Source of the DNA: Liquidambar formosana
Lineage: Eukaryota > Streptophyta > Magnoliopsida > Saxifragales > Altingiaceae
Direction: 5' to 3'
Length of the DNA stretch: 64,000 nucleotides
NCBI GenBank assembly: GCA_039720395.1
Contig: CM077827.1
Location: 7,541,991 to 7,605,990, forward strand
The number at the start of each line of letters is the position of its first letter. Within the stretch, counting starts at the first letter, position 1. Shown piece after piece: positions 1 to 9,650 of this stretch. The notes under the pieces were generated by a model that did not search any database, was not told where the DNA came from, and saw only the letters and a list, made by a program, of their open reading frames with translations. Position numbers and translations under genes: made by a program.

Positions 1-502
1 GCATTTTTCTTTTTTTCTGGAAGCTTACTCATTTCAGCTGTCACTGGGATATTCTCTCTCACCAAGCTCCCAAGATAGGAAGACAACTTAATAGAATGTT
101 CACCAATTGGTTGAGACCTCTCATTAAACTCAACATCAACACGATGCTCCTTTCCTTTGTCATTAACTCTCAACTTTGATGGCCCCCTTGTTTTCTTTGG
201 TGGTTCTTGACTATCATTGGGATCTTCTTCTGTATTGGGTGAATTTGACCCTTCATCAGAAATTCTAACTCTTGAATTACTTCTCTCCTCCATAGAGGCA
301 GCAATAGCAGCTGTATTTTGCTTTTTGGCACGTTTTTCAGCATTTTTTGAGCTCTTTGACAAATTATATGAAAAAAAAACAGCAATACCAAAAGTTAATA
401 AGTGGTAAACTATATTTCCCATTTTTATAACATTATATGTAACTAAAATTTTAACATAGATCTTACTTCACCAGACTCGGATATATTGCGTTTACTTGAC
501 AT
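1..502 (-). CDS. tnpA-like CACTA protein (Transposase_24/Ptta family), partial
   Basis: The second gene of the CACTA element, 3' of the transposase and on the same strand, running off the window edge. Exon 1 is 467-502 (ATG at 500-502, 12 codons, starting MSSKRNISESGE), followed by donor GTAAGA at 466-461. Exon 2 runs from about 353 to beyond base 1; both joins are phase 0. Exon 2 opens with a lysine- and acid-rich low-complexity stretch and then holds the conserved block VEFNERSQPIGEHS followed by SSYLGSLVRENIPVT. That block resembles the Transposase_24 (plant Ptta/En/Spm) domain, where V.FN..GQPIG..S and SSYLG.LVRE are typical. Proteins of this class bind subterminal repeats and assist the transposase. 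No stop is seen in the visible part. The acceptor at 354/353 is inferred. Confidence 0.8.
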
Positions 503-866
503 CTTGCTCTAGCTACCTGAAATTGACAAAAGAAAAAGAAAACCATAGTTAAGAGTTGTAGATATGCGATAAAAACATTAACCAAATCATTATATAAAAC
601 CCATTATTCCTCAAATTTAGTAGCAAAGGTAATTTAGATTGAGGAATAAAAAGTTTCAAATTTGACCAAAATAGTTCACTTGTAGATAATGCATCATCAT
701 TAATTAACTAAAGCATTCTCTCATACCCATTACTTAATTTCAATAACAAACTTAGTTTCAACTTTGACATGAAATTGAAAAATGAAAAACAAACAAGAAA
801 TGAATGTAGGAAAAGAGCAAAAGTAATCCCTTTGAAGTATCATTTAAAACTGATTACAATCACAAC
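503..866. other. A/T-rich spacer between tnpD and tnpA
   Basis: This spacer separates the tnpD stop (867-869) from the tnpA start (502). It is strongly A/T-rich and I see no coding frame or repeat in it. It must contain the tnpD 3' UTR and the tnpA leader, or be an intergenic intron if the two are made from one pre-mRNA as in En/Spm. Confidence 0.5.
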
Positions 867-3800
867 TTATTCAACATCTTCCTCTTCTATGCCCTCACAA
901 TCCCTCCTTACATAGTGTTCATCTTCATCATCATTTTGCAAGTCTAGTCCCAATACATCTACTGGTGTGGATGGCACATAAGCATTCTCATCATATACCT
1001 CCAACTCATGAAAACCTCTTGGTGGTGCTTTTAATACAACATACCAACTCGATGAATCACTATCTGTAGAATAAAATACTTGCTTTGCCTGTGATGCTAA
1101 AATGAATGGATCTCTTTCAAATTGACTTTGCCCTTTGAGGATTTTAACCATCAACAATCCATCTTCAAATTTGACACCATTTCCAATGTTGGCCCAATCA
1201 CATTTAAAAATAGGGACGCGAAATTTGTAGTAGTCTAACAAAATAATGTCCCTTATAATTCCATAGTAACAGATTTTTTCAACAATTTGTGCAGTGTCTC
1301 TTGCACTGGATCGACAAATAGTTTCTGCCTCAAGTGAAACACCACTATTTTGTGTGGACTTCTCGACATCACTTGTGTGAAATCGATGGCCATTGATAAT
1401 ATATCCCGAATATGACATCACATGCTTTCTAGGCCCACGTGAAAGCCACTCCAACGTATTCGACACATCACTTCCAGCCGTCTCGACCTTTGTTGCTAAC
1501 CATTGACAAAAAGTATCAGTATGTATCTTCTGTGCAAGGGATTCATTCTTTGATAGATTCTTGTTCAAGCGTTTCAGCTCCTCCACATGCATTCTAATAT
1601 ATTGAAATTGAAAAGAAAAAAAAAAAGTAAGACAACTATACAATGTCAATAATTATATACTAACTAACTGTGTAATTGTCTATCTTACTCTATATATGGT
1701 TCAACTTCTGCAGTATTTCTCAATACATAAAGATGAGCCCTTTGTAACATATCATCATTCATAACTATCACATGCCCCTTAGAAATTGGATGGCCCTCTA
1801 GTATTGTTTCATTCTCAAAATCTTCATTACGATTATGACGAGTGCCTATTTCAGCTGCTTGCTTCATGTATCCACTACAAAACCGCATGCACTCTTCAGC
1901 TAGATAACATTCTGCAATGCATCCTTCAGGCCGTGCACGATTCCTAACATAACCCTTGAGTACCTTCATAAATCTAAATCATAACACATGAAATGACATG
2001 AAAATACTAACGTTAATTGTTCAAGTGTTAACAAAATAGGCTAATATAAACATCAAAAAAAATATAAATAAGAGATTAAGATGTTAGCAGACCACCTCTC
2101 GAATGGGTACATCCATCGATATTGCACTGGTCCACAGAAACGAGCTTCTTGTCCCAAGTGGATAGACAAGTGAACCATAATGTCAAAGAAAGACGGAGGG
2201 AAGAACCTTTCAAACATGCACAAAGTCTCAGCAACTTCATCTTCAAGTGATTCCAATCTGTTCCTATCAATAACTCTTTGACAAATTTCATTGAAAAATG
2301 CACATAGTCGGAATATTGCATTCCTTGGTCCCTTAGGCAAAAGTCCTCTCAATGCTACTGGCAACAATTGCTGCATTAGGACGTGACAATCATGGGACTT
2401 GAGGCCTAGTATCTTGCACTCTTCTAATAAAATGCAATTCCCGATATTAGAGCTATAACCATCAGGTAACTTTAAAGACCATAGCCTATAACAAAAAATT
2501 TTCTTTTCTATCTTTGATAGCATATGTGGTGCAGGTGGTAAGTAATATTTATTATTTCCTTTAGGCTTTGCATGCAATTCACGCCTAATGGACATTTCCT
2601 CTAAATCTCTACGTGAATTAAGCCCATCCTTTGATTTTTTCTTTACATGCAAAAGTGTACCAACAATGCTCTCGCAAATGTTCTTCTCAATGTGCATCAC
2701 GTCCAAGTTATGACGCAAAAGTAATACCTAGAACATCAATAAAAATTATATGTTACATTTAAAAATAACTCATTAGATCTACTAAAAAAAAATGAAAGAC
2801 ATTTAATCCACAAAAATAACTTACATCCCAATATGGTAAGTCAAAGAATATAGACTTCTTCTTCCATGGTTGGCTGGTATCTTTTTGTTTCTTTTGTACC
2901 TTCTTTCTCTTCTTTTTGGTCTTGTTCGGCTTTCCAAACTCAATTTCAACATCTTTCTTCTTCTTTCCCCAATCATTTTGAATATCTTTTACCGCACTTA
3001 AAACTTCTGAACCAGTCAACCGTTTAGGCTTCCCTCGGAATTCATGATTTCCATCAAACCAACTTTTTTTCTTCCGGAACGGATGATTAGGTGCAATAAA
3101 CCGCCTATGGTCCTGATATACATGCTTACAACTCCATTTCAGCCATTTTGAAGATGTGTTGGTACTACACACTGGACAAGCTAGTTTCCCTTTTGTAGCA
3201 CATCCAGCTAAATTTCCATAAGCTGGAAAATCATTTATTGTCCACATTAGAACAGCCTTCAGATTGAAAATGGATTTACTAAATGCATCATAAACCTCTA
3301 CCCCATTATTCCATAACTCTTTCAAATCATCTATAAGGGGTTCCAAATAAACATCAATGTCATTCCCTGGTTGCTTTGGCCCGGGAATTAATAATGTCAA
3401 CATAAGGTTTTCCTTTGCCATACATAACCATGGGGGGAGGTTATAAGTGACCAATATAACTGGCCAGCAACTATATCTGGAGCTAAGATCTGCAAAGGGA
3501 TTAAACCCATCCGCCGCAAGACCAAGCCTAATATTTCGCGAATCTGATGCGAAACAAGGCCATTCTTGATCAATTGTATCCCATGCCAATGAATCAACCG
3601 GATGGCGCATCTTCCCATCTAGACTTTTGTGAGTATAATGCCAAGTTAATTGCTCTGCCTTTTCAGAAGACATAAACATCCTCCTAAGTCTTGGAATGAT
3701 TGGGAAATAACGCAACACTTTCGCAGGAACTCCTTTCTGAATCTTGTTAGTGCGTAGGTTTGTCTTCCATCTTGAAGAACTACATTTCGGACATGTTTCC

Positions 3801-4557
3801 ATAAGCTCTTTATCTTTTCTAAATAAACAACAATCGTTTACGCAGGCATGTATCTTCTCGTACCCTAGATCAAATGCCTTGAGTAACTTTTTTGTTGAAT
3901 ATAAAGAATCAGGAAGTGTATTATCTTGAGGAAGCATGTCACGAATGATCTCAAGAAGTTCATTAAAACTCTTGTCAGATAGACCATTTATAGCTTTGTG
4001 CTTGTATAACACTACAGTTGCTGACAACCTTGTGTACTTTGTACAACCTGGGTACAAAGGAGTTTCAGCATCTTCTAACACATATGTGAACTCCGACTCG
4101 CTTCCCTCATGTGTGGTCTTTAAGACATCCTCATCTTGCATCCAAACATCTTTGTACATCCTACATGTATCTGGCATTTCAACATCTTCATCATCTTCAA
4201 CATCTTCATGTGGGAAGGACACACTTGGACATTCCCCATGAAGGACCCAAGTAGTGTATGTAGAATGAAACCCATGTATGACCAAGTGCTCGAACACTAT
4301 GTCATAATGTTGGCGACGTAGGTTTTTACAACGCGCACATGGGCATACAATCTTTTTTGGATTCCCTGCATTCTTTTGAGCCATATCAGCAAACTTTCGT
4401 GCTCCAGCTGTATACTCTATCGACGTTCTACAAATTAAAACTCACTATTTCACTAAACTGATCAAATCAGTATATAATATATGTATACTTTTTAAAGAAG
4501 TACATCAGAAAATAAAAATTAATTGAACCTTGGAAGATGCACCCATTCTTTGTCCAT
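867..4557 (-). CDS. CACTA transposase (tnpD/tnp2 type), five exons, apparently intact
   Basis: Transposase expected to cut and paste the element. Exons on the minus strand are 4557-4529, 4427-2825, 2727-2096, 1973-1689 and 1593-867. Every intron is GT..AG, and the joined length is 3276 nt, giving 1091 residues with no internal stop. The start is MDKEWVHLPR, the usual opening of the transposase-associated N-terminal domain, which continues to the CPCARCKN cysteine motif (about residues 1-75). The tnp2-like core (about 265-460) includes LAADGFNPF and ACPVCS. A DUF4218-like region follows (about 650-755, with PVALRGLLP and RWMYPFER). Exon 4 holds the conserved RNRARPEG motif. A DUF4216-like tail (about 985-1055) contains FILASQAKQVFY. 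The first ATG of the long exon-2 frame (4384) is internal; the 29-nt first exon restores the canonical N-terminus. Exon borders are my prediction. Confidence 0.9.
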
Positions 4558-4627
4558 TGCCACTAGTCACTAGTGGCCAACTACCTAGCTACTTCCTACG
4601 TCAACCCAGCATTCACACAAACCAATC

Positions 4628-4844
4628 ATTAGTGAATAACCATGCTAGAAAACCATACATAATATTGATCTCTATACAATTATTAAGAATCATAGACACA
4701 ATCATAGACATTCCAAAAGAAACTAGATCAAAAAGATGTTTAACAAACAAAAACCATCACTTTTGCAACAAATGCAACAAGAATCTATAAATTTTTTAAA
4801 CTAAAAAGTCTTATATAATCAATAAAATTTTCCACAAATTGGAG
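4628..4844. repeat. 217-bp direct repeat, left copy, flanking captured DNA
   Basis: Bases 4628-4844 recur at 6471-6687 in the same orientation and with the same length, differing at only a few positions (for example gctagaaaacc against gcttgagaacc). The pair brackets the segment holding the RRP12-like exons. Beyond the repeat this copy continues with AAATTGTATGTGCTTG (4847-4862), which on the other side reappears only at 7989-8004. Confidence 0.9.
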
Positions 4845-4859
4845 AAAATTGTATGTGCT

Positions 4860-4860
<1 letters not shown>

Positions 4861-4916
<56 letters not shown>

Positions 4917-4920
4917 AAGG
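4861..4920. repeat. (GT)n(GA)n microsatellite
   Basis: About 11 GT units are followed by about 18 mostly GA units, interrupted by a few A's. It sits directly at the end of the left 217-bp repeat, so it may mark a repair junction. Confidence 0.95.
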
Positions 4921-5036
4921 AGGTAGACAATTGACAACCTGATATTTTTTTTTTAAACAATTCACATTTCACTCCAACTTAATTAAACCATATTAAAGTC
5001 CAAAAATTCAGCATTATAAAAATAAATAGTACCTAA

Positions 5037-5076
5037 ATTCACCCTATGATGAATAGGATAGGGACATAGGGTGAAT
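5037..5076. repeat. 12-bp perfect inverted repeat
   Basis: ATTCACCCTATG at 5037-5048 pairs exactly with CATAGGGTGAAT at 5065-5076 across a 16-bp spacer. It lies in otherwise featureless non-coding DNA (4921-5372) on the transposase side of the captured exons. Its function is unknown. Confidence 0.7.
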
Positions 5077-5372
5077 GTTAAAAATTCAGATTATATCCAA
5101 TCGAACTCAATCAGCAATAAATTTCAATCGTGAAGCTAGTTTGATTTCTTTGTCAAAGTTTTCCCACCCGAATGAGGCTAATTTAGGGCTTAGACTTTCC
5201 CATTTAGCCTCCATGAGAGTGGTCTGATTATGGAACCACCAGGGCAATAGATTCTGAATTTATCAATTATAAAGCTCACTGAATAATCAACATAATGAAC
5301 AGTCACCAATCAACAAAGAAGCATAGCCACCACGACATTAGAATTTAAGTTCCAACATATAGCATATTATAC

Positions 5373-6354
5373 CTCTTTCAGCGCAAGTATAATTTCAATT
5401 AGGAAAGAACTAATGATGTCATGCCGCCTCTGTTCTGATTCATCCTGAAGACAAAACCACAAATCCTTCGCTTAAGATAATGTGGTCACTAATCAAATAT
5501 GGAAGTTATTCCAAATCCAACTTTGTTCATAATAATAATCATAACATGTCGAGTGCAGCATATTGAATCAATCAAATAGCTAATGACCTTCGAAACATGG
5601 ACAATTAGAGAGTACAAGCAGTCAAGTCTATGGCGCTTAGCAGAAAAATGACATGAAGGCAGCACTTCAATCATAAGTTTAAGCAAGTCCTCGAGCTTTG
5701 CTGAAAGAAACCCATCACCATTCTGACCACACACATCAAGCAAAAACAGATCAGTTGGACAAAACACTTTGTTCCAAGGAAAAGAATTGACACAAAAGCC
5801 CAAACATGATAAAATATGGCTAAGAGATGGCTAGCCATGATGTGTCCAAAGTGTTTATTTTTTTCAATGGACAAGAAACGTTGCATATTTGAATTATTCT
5901 GAGATAAAACTTCACCCAAGTAAATCAATTGAAACACCTTCAGTAATGATCAGTCCCATTCTATGCATCCATGTTATTGACCAAGATACTACTCATTGTA
6001 AACAATACTATGAAAGCTTAAATGAAAAATATCCACAATAAATGCAGTGATATAATGAAAATGCATAATAAAATTTTGCAACGAATAACTTACCCTGAGG
6101 ATGACTGAAAGAACTTTATATGCCTTCTTTTGGATCAAACCTTCAACATCCTGTAGTTCAAGAATATATTTCTCTTAATTACTTCAATTGTTCCAATGAT
6201 GCTGATAGGAGCTTCCTTCATGTACAACAAAGTGGAATAACCAAATAATGTAGAAACATTAACATACCCGTAATGCAGGCTCTATAGCAACAAATAATAA
6301 ATCAATCTCTTTGGCATTCAAACCAGGCAGAAGTGATACTGTAAGGTCGAATAG
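5373..6354 (-). pseudogene. RRP12-like fragment: Captured RRP12-like gene fragment (four exons with introns)
   Basis: RRP12 is a HEAT-repeat nucleolar protein needed for pre-rRNA processing and export of ribosomal subunits. Four consecutive exons are visible on the minus strand, all phase 0 with GT donors and AG acceptors: about 6354-6268 (LTVSLLPGLNAKEIDLLF), 6150-6094 (DVEGLIQKKAYKVLSVILR), 5722-5588 (including EVLPSCHFSAKRHRLDCLY) and 5444-5373 (ending SSFLIEIILALKE). The segment order and wording match a mid-protein stretch of plant RRP12-like proteins as I know them. No stop occurs within the four exons, but the next expected exon (starting ANKKTRNRAYD) and the N-terminal half are missing, so this cannot make a complete protein. 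Introns are retained, so the source was genomic DNA. It lies inside the CACTA element on the transposase strand and is bracketed by the 217-bp repeats. Confidence 0.87.
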
Positions 6355-6470
6355 CTACGCCCTGCAATTACAGTGAAGGAAAAATTAGGCTGTCAAAGTC
6401 ATGCCAACCAAAAATATTTAACACTCCACATGTTTTAGTCAAAAGGTTATTTAGTAATTCCTATACAATT

Positions 6471-6687
6471 ATTAGTGAATAACCATGCTTGAGAACCATA
6501 CATAATATTGATCTCTATACAATTATTAAGAATCATATACACAATCATAGACATTCCAAAAGAAACTAGATCAAAAAGATGTTTAACAAACAAAAACCAT
6601 CACTTTTGCAACAAATGCAACAAGAATCTATAAATTTTTTAAAGTAAAAAGTCTTATATAATCAATAAAATTTTCCACAAATTGGAG
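6471..6687. repeat. 217-bp direct repeat, right copy
   Basis: Second copy of the 4628-4844 repeat, on the upstream side of the captured RRP12-like exons. It is followed at 6685-6694 by gagcaaattg, a 10-mer seen again at 7985-7994. Confidence 0.9.
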
Positions 6688-6694
6688 CAAATTG

Positions 6695-7984
6695 GAGCAA
6701 TTAAGATGTGGGTCCTCATAAGAACCACTAGTCCAAATAAAAGGGGCTAGGGGTCTGGCTTTAACCGTCACAAGTGTACTGGAGAACACCGTAGCAGCAT
6801 TCCCAGCTGGGGGTCTTTTTACCCCTATTGGAAATACCTTGTGATTTTTCTTTCTTTTTACTGTCTACTTTTTTCATCATTTAGCCATCCAATCTTATAA
6901 TAACTGCCCAAGTATAGGAGGGTCCACAGAAGATAGGTTTCGTTTCTCAATCAAACATGTGACCTGTCATTCAATTTGTTTTTACAAAAATGGTATTGCT
7001 TGTTGGGTCTCATCAATTTGCCCATAATGATACTAATAATAAAGTATCAAATTTGGCTATGATGGCAATGACAGACTCTAGTTCATTACCAAACTCATAG
7101 GTCGGCACCCTTGCCCTTACTGGGCAAGATTTTTTGTTCCAAAGGACCCTAGACTAGATAACTTAGAATCCTAGAATTAATATTATATTTTTTAAAAATC
7201 CTTTTTTTTTCTTCTTTGGTGACTAATGATCAGGGGTATCCTAAACTTTACTCCGACCAAGATTACATCTCAAACTAACCCACTAACGGCTCATGTGAGA
7301 TGATTCATACCCACACAAATAGCAAGAGATACGTTATTGTCCATCAAACCTCAAAAATAGTTTATTAATGATTTTATTTATCTCCAGTCGGAATACTTTT
7401 GCATTATGTCTGATTGCAAAACCATACAAAACTTATAGTATTAATTTACTAGAACCCTAATCCATCTCAATATTCAAGTTTTCATGTTGTCAACAGGGTT
7501 CAATGGCACACAAAAAAGGCTCCCTGGGACAGTTTCAGCAAAATTTATCCAGATCTCCATCAGTACTTTCACTTTAGAGTCATGGGAATTAATACAGCTG
7601 TTAGTGACCAGATTACACTAAATTTGATGAGGTCAAAAAAGTTGAAGAAGAAAATAAAGAAGGAATATAAGAATCTTTTTGATAATGCATGTAGACAAAA
7701 GACCATAGACTGTAATGGTTTTACCAAGTAGGAAAATGTCATCAGCCATCATACTTTAAGATTAGGACATTACCCATTACCCAATAGGAGACTGAGTTCA
7801 TTTTTGCATAAGTCTGTGCTATACAGGCAGTTGAAGAAGCATATTTTGGGGCTAAAGTTGGGTTGGTGAAGACCAATATTGTTATAAAGTAAAACTTGTA
7901 CAAAACAAGAAGGGAAAAAAACCAAAACAAAAAAAAAAAAGAGAGGAAATCTAAAGTAGTAGAACACATTGGAAAACAAAAAAA
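6695..7984. other. 1.29-kb non-coding insertion between 10-bp direct repeats
   Basis: This stretch interrupts what is continuous sequence next to the left repeat copy. There ggag(a/c)aaattgtatgtgcttg is unbroken, whereas here gagcaaattg occurs at 6685-6694 and again at 7985-7994 with 1290 bp between. A 9-10-bp duplication would fit a Mutator-like insertion or a repair insertion. I see no terminal inverted repeat and no convincing coding frame. A-rich runs occur near 7918-7985. Identity unknown. Confidence 0.55.
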
Positions 7985-8490
7985 GAGCAAATTGTATGTG
8001 CTTGCATCTCAATAATATAGAAGGTGCAGTGATCAGAAAGGTCCTTTTGGCAGATACTTTAGCTTCCTTTAACATTAAAGGATTAAATGGTCCATCCAAC
8101 CTTGAACAAATTTGTGAGCCGTGGAAATGAAGTTTTAGGCTCTGGCAATATTGCCACCCTAAATTTATTCAAAGCCTACTGAAATGACAAGATAAAAAGA
8201 AATTTCTTAAAATTTGTTCCAGGAACTATTTTCTGTCAAAACAAATGGAGCTTAAAAAATGAGGAAACAAGTTTAGATTCTTCAATTTTAAACTTTAATA
8301 AGCCACTGCATAGTTTCTATTCAACAGCAGAGAAAATGAAAGTAATTGCATATCATTTGGTCCAAACACAAATCCATCATACAGCTCAATCACAATATCA
8401 CGAGACACCTCCCCACACACCCAAAAACAAAAGAATATATATTTACATATATATACACACACACAGAGAAGGGAGAAATCAAGAGATTAC

Positions 8491-8792
8491 CTGGATCGCT
8501 GAGGAGACGCTGAGTTTCCTGTTTGGATCACACAAAATAAACACAAAGTGATCAAAATCAACCAAAAACATCAGAATCAAACCAATTGAAGAACAAAACA
8601 ACAAACCCCCCCCCTCCCAAAAAAAAAAAAAAAAGAAGTGCTCAGGCCGGCAAGCTAATGACAGAGAAATAAGAAACTTCTCACCTTACATATATATATA
8701 ATTTTTTTTTAATTGACAAGATTGGTGATGGGCAGGGTGAGGAATTGAAAAAGCCCTAGCTTTCATTCTTCTCGGAACTACCCATCTCTCCA
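8491..8792 (-). pseudogene. UBC13-like fragment: Captured UBC13-like (UBC35/36) gene fragment
   Basis: UBC13 is the E2 enzyme that builds Lys63-linked ubiquitin chains with a UEV partner. The minus-strand exon 8518-8491 (28 nt) is bounded by AG and GT and encodes ETQRLLSDP plus a G that would begin the next codon. Plant UBC13 reads ETQRLLSEPAPG near its N-terminus, and an Ala codon begins with G, so sequence and phase both agree. About 240 bp upstream (8759-8792, minus strand) is an ATG followed by TTCCGAGAAGAAT, which resembles the 5' coding exon (NLPRRI) but is degenerate and lacks a donor. Upstream of it is AACTAGGGTTT, a telobox-like motif common in 5' leaders. No later UBC13 exons were found. 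The match is short, so the identification is moderate. Confidence 0.6.
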
Positions 8793-9228
8793 ATCAAACC
8801 CTAGTTTCGATTCCCTCCAATCCAAATATCAAATGAACCATAAACAATCAAAAACAAAGAAATACACAAAACTTAACAACGGAATCAGCAAATCTTCCTC
8901 CAAAGTATCCAGTTCACCGTCGATTGGAGGAGAGAGGAGAAGAACACATACGGATTTGAGATTCCTAGTTCACCGTCGATTCCCAGTTCACTTTACTGAT
9001 TTGAGATTGAGGGATTGATGAAGTGTGCGAGTTCACCGTCGTTTCCTAGTTCAGAATAGCCATTCGAGAAGGAGGGAGTGCGTGAGTCTTCGAGAGGGAG
9101 TGTGCGAGTTTGCGGGAGGGAAGTGTAGGGGAGCCTGTGAAGAGTAAAGCAACAGAAAAAATAAAAAATAGGGAATTGCTGAACTCAGTAATGGGAGGCA
9201 AAATGCCCGCTAAGAATTTCGCGGAAAT
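8793..9228. other. Non-coding DNA next to the CACTA subterminal zone
   Basis: No coding frame is supported. It holds three partial repeats of agttcaccgtcg (about 8910, 8970 and 9030). By position it should contain the promoter and leader of the minus-strand transposase, or leader and promoter sequence of the captured UBC13-like gene. Confidence 0.4.
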
Positions 9229-9647
9229 CTGATGTTTATTAACGACGTGCATAATACGCCGTTGATAAGCGTCGTGTAGAGCTCTAAAATTGGACGGACC
9301 CACTCTTTTTTCACGACGTGTAGAGCACGTCGTAAATAGGCTAATCTCGGGCATCATTTACGACGCACAAACAACGTCGTAAAAATTAAGTGAAATCCTG
9401 ATTTTTTTTTTTACGACGTGTAAAGCACGTCGTGAATGGGCATTTTTCGGTATATCTTTTACGACGCGCAATACACGTCGTAATAGATCTCATTAACGAC
9501 TTGCTTTCATTGTACGTCGTGAAACTTGTCTATATGGGGTCTTTTAACGACGTGCTAAATAAATACGCCGTAAAAAACCCTTATTAATGGCTTGCAATCA
9601 TGCAAGTCGTTAATTTCAAGTCGTAAATACCCACTTTTGTTGTAGTG
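9229..9647. repeat. CACTA subterminal inverted repeats and right terminal inverted repeat
   Basis: About eight units have the form (t)acgacgtg - short A/T spacer - cacgtcgta, each a small imperfect hairpin. Examples start near 9240, 9300, 9358, 9411, 9459, 9492, 9545 and 9584. They end in the terminal repeat at 9630-9647. In En/Spm-type elements such repeats bind the tnpA product. Central CG-rich arms vary with C/T and G/A changes, as expected from decay of methylated cytosines. Confidence 0.9.
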
Positions 9648-9650
9648 TGA

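Larger units (their letters stand above)
1..9647 (-). mobile_element. CACTA (En/Spm-type) DNA transposon, left end off-window
   Basis: A class II transposon read on the minus strand. The right terminus at 9630-9647 reads, on the minus strand, CACTACAACAAAAGTGGG, a typical plant CACTA terminal inverted repeat. Directly inside it (9229-9630) lie about eight subterminal inverted repeat units built on ACGACGTG/CACGTCGT. The element carries tnpD-like (867-4557) and tnpA-like (1-502) genes in the usual order and same orientation, so it looks autonomous or recently so. The other terminus must lie left of base 1. Bases 9648-9650 (tga) would be the 3-bp target duplication, and the flank from 9651 is U3 of the Tat-1 5' LTR. 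Captured host gene pieces lie at 5373-6354 and 8491-8792. The family is clear; autonomy is inferred. Confidence 0.93.

Noticed and set aside
2759..4384. Transposase starting at the ATG at 4382-4384
   Set aside because: The conserved N-terminal domain extends upstream through a good intron to a 29-nt exon beginning MDKEW at 4557.
5489..5937. Stand-alone ORFs at 5489-5937 on the minus strand
   Set aside because: They read through introns of the captured RRP12-like fragment; only the exon parts carry family sequence.
7742..8099. Phe-rich minus-strand ORFs
   Set aside because: Translations of T/A-rich tracts with no recognisable domain, and they cross the insertion junction at 7984.
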